A stretch of DNA of 44,019 nucleotides from Prevotella sp. (GTDB lineage Bacteria; Bacteroidota; Bacteroidia; Bacteroidales; Bacteroidaceae), in assembly GCA_017442765.1 (NCBI GenBank), contig JAFRZC010000212.1:1-44019 (forward strand), given 5' to 3'. Positions within the stretch are counted from its first letter, which is position 1; every line of letters starts with the position of its first letter. Made by a program: the position numbers and the translations under genes. Positions 1-6,055 of the stretch are shown piece after piece. Below the pieces are notes generated by a model. That model was not told the origin of the DNA. It saw only the letters and a list, made by a program, of their open reading frames with translations, and did not search any database.

Positions 1-100
1 TCGTCTTCACACCCCAACCCTTTCCTCTTGCCGAAAATTCCCTAGGGAATTTCTTCCCAAAGACCGTCTTTCGCACAAAATTCCCTAGGGAATTTCATCC
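1..100. repeat. Clustered short palindromes
   Basis: Two copies of the 18-bp perfect palindrome AAATTCCCTAGGGAATTT lie at 35-52 and 78-95, separated by a second palindrome, AAAGACCGTCTTT, at 59-71. The same two palindrome types recur together at 21617-21674, and the GACCGTC type recurs near 12250 and 41620. No gene is visible here. Function is unknown; such inverted repeats could act as terminators or be remnants of a dispersed repeat family. Confidence 0.85.
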
Positions 101-229
101 GAAAGGTGGTCTTTCGTGTTAAACTTTCACGAGGGTTTCGTCCGAAAGGTGGTTTTTCGTGTTAAACTTTCACGAGGGCTTCGTCCGAAAGGTGGGCTTT
201 CGTGTTAAACTTTCACGAGGGTTTCGTCC
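101..229. repeat. 43-bp tandem repeat, three copies
   Basis: Three head-to-tail copies begin at 101, 144 and 187. Each starts GAAAGGTGG, contains CTTTCGTGTTAAACTTTCAC and ends near GGGTTTCGTCC. Copies differ by only a few bases, chiefly in the GGTCTTTC / GGTTTTTC / GGGCTTTC segment, so the array is recent. The copies are contiguous, with no spacers, so it is not a CRISPR. Confidence 0.9.
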
Positions 230-245
230 AGTTCAGGATGAGAAA

Positions 246-462
246 ACCCCGAAGGGGTGACCAGACTACAGGCAGGTGGTGGAGAGAGCGAAGCGAACGC
301 AACCCCTGTGTCAATGCGCAAACCATATTTTTAACCCCAAAGGGGTGACAGACCCTCCAGAAACCTCTGCCGCCCCTTCGGGGCTTGATTTGACACTGCC
401 ACGATTGCAGGGGTTCCGCTGCCGCTACACCCCTGCCTGTGGTCTAACCGCCCCTTCAGGGC
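246..462. repeat. Multi-hairpin intergenic element with terminal inverted repeats
   Basis: The ends pair imperfectly: the segment at 246-276 ends AGACTACAGGCAGG, and 432-462 contains CCTGCCTGTGGTCT, which differs from the complement at one base. Internal hairpins include ACCCCGAAGGGGT, ACCCCAAAGGGGT, GCCCCTTCGGGGC and GCCCCTTCAGGGC. The right end runs into six T residues, so it could also terminate transcription. It resembles repeated intergenic elements of Bacteroidales rather than a gene; the 80-aa ORF across it is not convincing. Confidence 0.65.
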
Positions 463-565
463 TTTTTTACCGGACACCAATAGTAACAGATAATTCAGGT
501 TTCGGAAGTTCTTTTTGACTACGATTTTTTCCACGAATCGCACGAATGTCACGAAATCTTCCCGT

Positions 566-608
566 ACATAATTCGTAATTCGTAATTCATAATTCATAAT
601 GCATAATG
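566..608. repeat. AT-rich short tandem repeat (TAATTCATAATGCATAATG type)
   Basis: Degenerate tandem units related to TAATTCGTAATTCATAATTC run into CATAATGCATAATGCG. The same kind of sequence (CATTATGCATTATGCA) appears inside the coding region of the GH2 gene at about 21858-21890, which marks it as a dispersed repeat. The surrounding 516-805 region holds CACGAAT-type inverted segments and no convincing gene. Confidence 0.6.
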
Positions 609-809
609 CGTAAAGATGTCATTTCTCAGATTAAAATTCGTTTCATAAGTGAAATTCGTGGAAGAAGCTTCCGAAAGTTGAGACAGATGAGAATATCCGA
701 ACAGCGGAGCCGCAAAATTGATAAGACTCCCGAAGTTTTTTTTCTCAAAAAAGTGTTTAATGATAAGATTTCTTCACGAAATGATAATGCATATTGCATA
801 TTTATGATG

Positions 810-817
810 TATCTTTG
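810..817 (+). promoter_or_regulatory. -7 element TATCTTTG
   Basis: TATCTTTG matches the Bacteroidetes TAnnTTTG -7 consensus, 28 bases upstream of a small ORF. No TTG is found at the expected 19-20 bp upstream; the nearest, at 794-796, is too close. The promoter is therefore plausible but incomplete. Confidence 0.4.
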
Positions 818-845
818 CAGTCGGGAAACATAAGAATGACTTATC

Positions 846-1010
846 ATGAGCGAATCAGCCTATAACAAGACAGCCCTGCAATATGCCGAGCACTACCTCG
901 ACCAGCTGCTGAGGCGGACGGACTTCGGGCGGCATGCGGCCTCGAGGTCGGCCGATTTGCCCCAAAAGACCGGGAAGCGCGGATGGCAAAGAAAGCGGGG
1001 CGAGCGCTGA
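846..1010 (+). CDS. Small hypothetical protein (54 aa), possibly a gene remnant
   Basis: An ATG at 846 opens a 54-codon frame ending TGA at 1008-1010. The protein starts MSESAYNKTALQYAEHYLD and is very rich in Arg and Lys towards the end. A TATCTTTG element lies just upstream. The first 28 residues look like an amphipathic helix of an ordinary cytoplasmic protein, whereas the remainder is low-complexity and basic. It could be the amino end of a decayed gene whose rest was lost, or a chance frame. I do not recognise a family. The gap to the next gene (79 bases) shows no terminator. Confidence 0.3.
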   Translation: MSESAYNKTALQYAEHYLDQLLRRTDFGRHAASRSADLPQKTGKRGWQRKRGER

Positions 1011-1089
1011 CGGCATAATAAAATGGAGAATAAACCGTTTGTAGATACAGACTCAGTACTAACAATTTTAAATATTTAATCAAGAGAAA

Positions 1090-2787
1090 ATGGCTTATCA
1101 AGAAGTAACCCGGACGAGCTACGGCTCACGCGTGAAGAGCTCGTTCGCAGGAATCGGAACAGGTATTCTGCTCTTCTTTGCCGGCACGGCGCTGCTGTGG
1201 TGGAACGAGGGGCGTGCAGTGAAGACAACGAAGATGCTGGAAGAGGCACAGGGTGTGACCGTGGAGATGCCCGACGTGAAGAAGGTGAACCCCGAGTTCG
1301 AGGGTCAGCTCGTTCACGCCACCGGCCTGGCCACCACGACCGACTCGCTCGTCGATACGCAGTATGGCGTGGGTGCCGTGGCTATTCAGCTGAGCCACTC
1401 GGTGGAGTACTACCAGTGGGTGGAGAACGTGAAGGAGGAGAAGAAGGACAAGCTGGGTGGTGCTCAGGAGACGGTGCGCACCTACACCTACGAGCAGCGC
1501 TGGACAGGCTCGCCCGTGAACTCCGGCTCGTTCAAGGACCCCGCCTATCAAGGCAAGAACTTCACCCTGCATCAGGCAGAGGACGACACGAAGTATGCCG
1601 AGAACGTGACCTTCGGCGCGTATAAACTGAACGAGTCGCAGATTCACTCCATCTCGAAGCAGGAGCCGCTGACACTCGACTTCGACGACGCGAAGCTGCG
1701 CCAGTGGGACACCGAGACGGGCCGCATCTACGTGGCACACGGCGGACAGCCGGTGAACATGGTTACCAATGCGCCCGCCGTTCCTGCCCAGCAGGCTGCC
1801 AACGACTCGGTGCAGCAGCCGACAGTGGTGAAAGACCTCAACTATGTGCATATTGCCGACAACGTGCTCTACTTCGGTGTGTCGCCCTCATCGCCGCAAA
1901 TCGGCGACGTGCGCGTGACGTTCAAGAAGGTGATGCCCACGACGGTGAGCATTCTCGCCACCGTGACGGGCGACACCTTCAAGCCCTTCAAGGCCAAGAA
2001 CGGCAAGACACTGCAAGTGCTCTCCGTGGGCAGCAAGTCGAGCGACGAGATGTATGAGAGCGAGCACCAGACCAACACTATCATCACCTGGCTGCTCCGT
2101 CTTCTGGGTGTGATGATGGTCGTAGGCGGCCTGAAGGGAGTCTTCGGCTTCATCGAGACCCTGCTCAAGGTGGTGCCCTTCGTGGCCAATATCGTGGGCT
2201 TCGGCGTGAACACCATCTGTACGGTGGTGGGTGTTGTATGGAGTCTTATCGTCATCGCCATCGCATGGCTGTTCTACCGCCCGCTGCTCGGCATCCTGCT
2301 GCTGGCCTTTGCCGCCTTCCTCATCTGGGTGTTCGCCTTCAAGGGCAAGGACAAGCTGAAGCAGATGGCCAACCGTGGCGGCAGCCCCATAGGCCCGCAG
2401 CCCGCTCCGGCACCGCAGCAGGCCTATCAGCAGCCTCAGCAGCCTGTCTATCCGCAGCAGCCGCAGTACCAGCAACCTCAGCAGCCGCAGTACCAGCAAC
2501 CTCAGCAGCCGCAGTACCAGCAGCCTCAGCAGCCTCAGTACCAGCAGCCTCAGCAGCCTCAGTACCAGCAGCCGCAGCAACCGCAGTACCAGCAACCGCA
2601 ACAGCCGCAGTACCAGCAGCCGCAACAGCCGCAGTACCAGCAGTCTCAGCAGTCTCAGTACCAGCAACCGCAACAGCCTGTTTATCCTCAGCAGCCTCAG
2701 CAGTATCAGCAACCCTATCCACAGCAGCCACAGCAGCCTTATCAGGCTCCGCAGCAGTATAATGAGGATTTTGAGGATGTGCAATAA
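1090..2787 (+). CDS. TMEM43-like membrane protein with Pro/Gln repeat tail
   Basis: This 565-aa protein has one predicted membrane helix near residues 20-39, a long soluble region of about 290 residues, then three or four hydrophobic helices between about 329 and 417. That layout, with the WWNEGRAV segment after helix 1, fits the TMEM43 (DUF1625) family of membrane proteins, whose bacterial role is unclear. After residue 420 the protein is disordered: about ten copies of the 8-residue unit QYQQPQQP occupy roughly 459-538 and come from a 24-bp DNA tandem repeat, followed by an acidic end. Similar Pro/Gln tails occur in the FHA protein at 17916-19274. A purine-rich stretch (aagagaaa) precedes the ATG. 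A strong hairpin follows the stop, so it appears monocistronic. Family assignment is fairly secure; function is not known. Confidence 0.82.
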   Translation: MAYQEVTRTSYGSRVKSSFAGIGTGILLFFAGTALLWWNEGRAVKTTKMLEEAQGVTVEMPDVKKVNPEFEGQLVHATGLATTTDSLVDTQYGVGAVAIQLSHSVEYYQWVENVKEEKKDKLGGAQETVRTYTYEQRWTGSPVNSGSFKDPAYQGKNFTLHQAEDDTKYAENVTFGAYKLNESQIHSISKQEPLTLDFDDAKLRQWDTETGRIYVAHGGQPVNMVTNAPAVPAQQAANDSVQQPTVVKDLNYVHIADNVLYFGVSPSSPQIGDVRVTFKKVMPTTVSILATVTGDTFKPFKAKNGKTLQVLSVGSKSSDEMYESEHQTNTIITWLLRLLGVMMVVGGLKGVFGFIETLLKVVPFVANIVGFGVNTICTVVGVVWSLIVIAIAWLFYRPLLGILLLAFAAFLIWVFAFKGKDKLKQMANRGGSPIGPQPAPAPQQAYQQPQQPVYPQQPQYQQPQQPQYQQPQQPQYQQPQQPQYQQPQQPQYQQPQQPQYQQPQQPQYQQPQQPQYQQSQQSQYQQPQQPVYPQQPQQYQQPYPQQPQQPYQAPQQYNEDFEDVQ

Positions 2788-2809
2788 TTGCCAGAAATAA
2801 GATGAGATG

Positions 2810-2849
2810 AGCCACTCTCGAAAAAAACGGGAGTGGCTTTCTTTTTGTT
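2810..2849 (+). terminator. Rho-independent terminator after the TMEM43-like gene
   Basis: The arms AGCCACTCTCG and CGGGAGTGGCT flank a run of seven A residues and are followed by a T-rich tract. This is a classic intrinsic terminator 22 bases after the stop at 2787. Confidence 0.88.
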
Positions 2850-2872
2850 TTCATTTTTTCTTTGTACCTTTG
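2844..2872 (+). promoter_or_regulatory. Promoter for asd
   Basis: TTTG at 2844-2847 and TACCTTTG at 2865-2872 are separated by 17 bases, slightly shorter than the usual 19-20 of the Bacteroidetes promoter. The asd ATG lies 30 bases downstream. The -33 part overlaps the T tract of the preceding terminator. Confidence 0.7.
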
Positions 2873-2902
2873 CAGGCGATTTAGGATAAACACAGCAAAG
2901 AC

Positions 2903-3907
2903 ATGAAAATAGCGATTGTAGGCGCAAGCGGTGCGGTGGGACAAGAATTCCTGCGCATACTGGCTGAGCGCAATTTCCCAATGGACGAATTGGTGCTGTT
3001 CGGCTCGGAACGGTCAGCAGGTCGGAAATACACGTTTAAGGACAAGGAGCTGGAGGTGAAGCTACTTCAGCACAACGACGACTTCCACGATATTGACATC
3101 GCCTTTACCTCGGCAGGCGCGGGCACGTCGAAGGACTTTGCCGAGACCATCACGAAGCACGGCTGCGTGATGATCGACAACTCGTCGGCCTTCCGCATGG
3201 ACGACGATGTGCCCCTCGTGGTGCCCGAGTGCAACGCCGCCGACGCGTTGGTGCGTCCGCGCGGTATCATCGCCAACCCCAACTGCACGACGATCATGAT
3301 GGTGGTGGTGCTGCAGCCCATCGAACAGCTCAGTCACATCAGGCGCATCCGCGTGGCCTCGTACCAGAGCGCGAGCGGCGCAGGTGCCGCCGCCATGGCC
3401 GAGCTGGAAGCACAATACCGTCAGCTCGTCAACGGTGAGGCACCCACCGTCAGGAAATTTCCCCATCAGCTGGCCTATAACGTGATACCCCAGATTGATG
3501 TCTTTACCGAGAATGGCTATACGAAAGAGGAGATGAAGATGTATAACGAGACACGCAAAATCATGCACACTGACGCCTGCTGCTCGGCCACCTGCGTGCG
3601 TGTCTCGTCGTTGCGCAGTCACTCCGAGAGTGTGTGGATAGAGACAGAGGAACCCATCAGCATTGAGGCCGTGCGCGAGGCCATCGGCAAGGCACCGGGC
3701 TGTACGCTGCACGACGACCCTGCCAACCTCGTCTATCCCATGCCGCTCGACACCGCCGGCAAGGACGACATCTTCGTGGGGCGCATCCGCAAGGATCTCG
3801 CCGACCCCAACGGACTGACACTCTGGCTCTCGGGCGACCAAATCAGAAAGGGCGCGGCACTGAACGCCGTGCAGATAGCGGAATACCTGTTGAGCGTAGA
3901 GGGGTAG
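2903..3907 (+). CDS. asd: Aspartate-semialdehyde dehydrogenase
   Basis: A 334-aa cytoplasmic enzyme that reduces aspartyl phosphate to aspartate semialdehyde with NADPH, the branch point to lysine/diaminopimelate, threonine and methionine. The N-terminus [20 protein letters not shown] carries the Rossmann GxxGxxG-type motif. The active-site cysteine is C128 in NPNCTT, and H240 (RSHSE) is the likely catalytic histidine. [10 protein letters not shown] near 157-165 is also typical of the family. Length is normal. It has its own promoter and no cotranscribed partner. Diaminopimelate dehydrogenase at 31672-32574 belongs to the downstream pathway but is not linked in an operon. Confidence 0.97.
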   Translation: MKIAIVGASGAVGQEFLRILAERNFPMDELVLFGSERSAGRKYTFKDKELEVKLLQHNDDFHDIDIAFTSAGAGTSKDFAETITKHGCVMIDNSSAFRMDDDVPLVVPECNAADALVRPRGIIANPNCTTIMMVVVLQPIEQLSHIRRIRVASYQSASGAGAAAMAELEAQYRQLVNGEAPTVRKFPHQLAYNVIPQIDVFTENGYTKEEMKMYNETRKIMHTDACCSATCVRVSSLRSHSESVWIETEEPISIEAVREAIGKAPGCTLHDDPANLVYPMPLDTAGKDDIFVGRIRKDLADPNGLTLWLSGDQIRKGAALNAVQIAEYLLSVEG

Positions 3908-3981
3908 AACACCTGACGGTTTTTTCGTTGACCAAAACAGCCTGTTGGTTGAAAGAATTTTCTGCTCTTCAAAAAGATGCA

Positions 3982-3989
3982 TACTTTTG
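3982..3989 (+). promoter_or_regulatory. -7 element TACTTTTG before the LytS-like kinase gene
   Basis: TACTTTTG matches TAnnTTTG and lies only 5 bases upstream of an ATG at 3994 and 14 upstream of one at 4003. If it is the promoter, the frame opening at 3928 is too long and the transcript is leaderless or nearly so. No clear TTG lies at the ideal distance. Confidence 0.5.
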
Positions 3990-3993
3990 CATC

Positions 3994-5160
3994 ATGCGAA
4001 AAATGAATAGATTAGGCAGTAAAAAGGAGAACTTCGTCTATCTCTTGTTGTGGGTGCTGTTGTTTGCCACTCCCATCCTGAGCATGGCAGTACGCGGTCA
4101 TCAGGAGCTTGAGCCCTTCGACTGGATGGAGGTCGTCGGCGTGTGGAAAGTGTATCTGCTCTACCTCATTTTGTTTCTGCTCCATAATTTCCTGCTCGCT
4201 CCGTTGCTTGTCTTCCGTAAGCGGCGTTGGCTCTATTTCTCGGTGACGGCCTTCCTGCTCACCGCGTTCGTGGTGTGGCGTTGCGTGAACCGCCCACCGC
4301 TGCCCCCTCATCACGATATGGAAAAGGGCAGGACAGTGCTTAGGGGTGAACGCCCTGCAGACTTTACGCCGCCTCCCCCTGCCCGTGGCCCGATGCCCGA
4401 CAAACCCCGGAACTTGAACGAGAAGATGCATCGGGAAGAGCCACCACTCTTCTTCGGGCAGAACGAGCTGATGGGCGGACTGTTTGCCATTCTGCTCATA
4501 GGCATGAATCTCGGCGTAAAGCTTTATTTCAAGTCGGAGGAAGACCAGAAAGACTATGCCGAGCTGAAACAGCACAGTCTGGAGCAGCAGCTCGAATACC
4601 TGCGCTATCAGATCAACCCCCACTTCTTCATGAACACACTGAACAACATCCACGCGCTGGTAGATATAGACCCCGAACGGTCGAAGACAAGCATCGTGGA
4701 GCTGTCGAAACTCATGCGCTACGTGCTCTACGAAGGCGCAAAGGACAGCGTTCCCTTGTCGCGCGATGTTGATTTCGTGAAGAACTATATCACACTGATG
4801 CGGCTGCGCTATACCGACAAGGTCAGTGTCAGGGTCGATATTCCCGAAATGCTGCCCGACCGGGCGATTGCCCCCATGATCTTCATCTCGTTCGTGGAAA
4901 ACGCCTTCAAACACGGCGTGAGCTATCAGAAAGACTCGTTCGTTGACGTGGCACTGCGCTGCGACGGCGACAGGCTGACGTTCAGCTGTCGCAACAGCAA
5001 GCATTCCAATGGCGGAGACCAGCAGGGCGGGGTAGGACTGGAGAACGTGCGCAAACGGCTCGACCTGCTCTATGGCGGCGAATACCAGCTCGATATTGAC
5101 GATGGCGAAAAAGAATACAATGTGAGACTCTCACTGTCGCTAAACAATAATAGCCTATGA
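3994..5160 (+). CDS. LytS-family sensor histidine kinase
   Basis: A 388-aa membrane kinase of the His_kinase (PF06580) type. Three hydrophobic helices occupy roughly residues 12-34, 50-73 and 78-96. A Pro-rich soluble loop rich in PPPP and charged residues follows, then a fourth helix near 160-178. The phospho-acceptor is H210 in NPHFFMNTLN. The ATPase domain has the N box FVENAFKHG and the G box GGVGLENVRKRL. The start at 3994 is preferred over the frame opening at 3928 because a -7 promoter element sits between them; 4003 is also possible. The stop overlaps the regulator gene by 4 bases (ATGA), so the two are translationally coupled. The signal sensed is unknown. Confidence 0.92.
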   Translation: MRKMNRLGSKKENFVYLLLWVLLFATPILSMAVRGHQELEPFDWMEVVGVWKVYLLYLILFLLHNFLLAPLLVFRKRRWLYFSVTAFLLTAFVVWRCVNRPPLPPHHDMEKGRTVLRGERPADFTPPPPARGPMPDKPRNLNEKMHREEPPLFFGQNELMGGLFAILLIGMNLGVKLYFKSEEDQKDYAELKQHSLEQQLEYLRYQINPHFFMNTLNNIHALVDIDPERSKTSIVELSKLMRYVLYEGAKDSVPLSRDVDFVKNYITLMRLRYTDKVSVRVDIPEMLPDRAIAPMIFISFVENAFKHGVSYQKDSFVDVALRCDGDRLTFSCRNSKHSNGGDQQGGVGLENVRKRLDLLYGGEYQLDIDDGEKEYNVRLSLSLNNNSL

Positions 5161-5885
5161 AGGAAAACGGAATGATACGCTGCCTGGCCGTCGATGACGA
5201 GCCGTTAGCCTTGCAAAAGTTGGCCACCTACATCCGCCGCTTTCCCTGGCTGGAACTCGTAAAGGAGTGCCAGAGCGCAGTGGAGGCACGCGAAGTGCTG
5301 GAGAGGGAGATGATTGACGTCCTCTTTATCGACATCAATATGCCCGACCTCACAGGAATGCAATTGGTCCGCCAGCTGGCCGCACCGCCGCTCGTGGTCT
5401 TCATCACCGCCTACTCGGAGTATGCCGTAGAGGGCTATAAGGTCGATGCGGTGGACTATCTGCTCAAACCCTTCGGCTTTGACGAGTTCCGTCGGGCAGC
5501 CGAGAAAGTCAGGCGGATGGCAGAGCAGGGAAGGCCTCAAGGCGCGGAGAAGAAGGAAGACACCACGCTCTTCTTCAAGACGGAACATCGCATGGTAAAA
5601 GTCAACATGGACGACATCCGTTATGTGGAGGGCATGAGCGAATATGTGAAAATCTATCTTGAGAACGGGAAGCCGCTGACCGTGCTCTTTGCCATGAAGC
5701 GGCTTGAGGAACGACTGACGGCTAACTTCATGCGCATACACCGCAGCTATATCGTGAACTTCGACAAAGTGCAGGAGGTGAACAAAAACCGCGTCATCCT
5801 CGACAGCGACACCTATCTGCCCATTGGCGATCTCTATCGCGAGCGGCTCACAAAATATATCGAAGACCGTTTCCTCGCCCGATAG
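5157..5885 (+). CDS. LytTR-family response regulator
   Basis: A 242-aa regulator partnered with the kinase encoded immediately upstream. The receiver domain occupies about residues 7-125, with acidic pocket D13-D14, phospho-acceptor D59 (FIDINMPD), T84 and K104 (LLKPF). A LytTR DNA-binding domain runs from about 138 to 238, with features such as IRYVEGMSEYVKIYL and FMRIHRSYIVN. The start overlaps the kinase stop by 4 bases; an internal ATG five codons in would also give an intact receiver. The target promoters cannot be told from this window; the nearest downstream gene is convergent. Confidence 0.95.
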   Translation: MKENGMIRCLAVDDEPLALQKLATYIRRFPWLELVKECQSAVEAREVLEREMIDVLFIDINMPDLTGMQLVRQLAAPPLVVFITAYSEYAVEGYKVDAVDYLLKPFGFDEFRRAAEKVRRMAEQGRPQGAEKKEDTTLFFKTEHRMVKVNMDDIRYVEGMSEYVKIYLENGKPLTVLFAMKRLEERLTANFMRIHRSYIVNFDKVQEVNKNRVILDSDTYLPIGDLYRERLTKYIEDRFLAR

Positions 5886-5900
5886 TCCCGATTGCATTTG

Positions 5901-6036
5901 CAACGGATGAACACGGAGTAGCATGGTCTTTCGTTTTCCTGATTCTCGCAACGGATAAACACGGAGCCACACGGATTCTCATTCTTCTTATTGTTAACAG
6001 AATGGAAATCCGTATGGCTCCGTGTTTATCCGTTGC
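5901..6036. terminator. Dispersed inverted repeat, probable bidirectional terminator
   Basis: The 29-base arm at 5948-5976 (GCAACGGATAAACACGGAG...) pairs with 6008-6036 with a single mismatch. A partial direct copy (CAACGGATGAACACGGAG) lies at 5901-5918. The hairpin sits between the convergent regulator gene and the beta-helix gene, so it could stop transcription from both sides. The wording of the repeat (ACACGGAGCCACACGGAT) is like repeats scattered between genes in Bacteroidetes genomes, from general knowledge. Confidence 0.65.
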
Positions 6037-6055
6037 AATCTGTCAGCGGTTCGGA

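Noticed and set aside
101..229. Possible CRISPR array
   Set aside because: The 43-bp units are contiguous, with no variable spacers, and no cas genes are present.
276..518. 80-codon plus-strand frame
   Set aside because: It runs through a multi-hairpin repeat and has no recognisable protein features.
606..833. 75-codon plus-strand frame
   Set aside because: It crosses AT-rich repeat sequence and the -7 element at 810; composition is not protein-like.
1888..2784. 298-codon minus-strand frame of Leu/Arg repeats
   Set aside because: It is the antisense image of the Pro/Gln repeat tail of the TMEM43-like gene.
3928..3993. Upstream extension of the sensor kinase to the ATG-type frame at 3928
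   Set aside because: A -7 promoter element lies within the extension, and the added residues have no membrane or kinase character.
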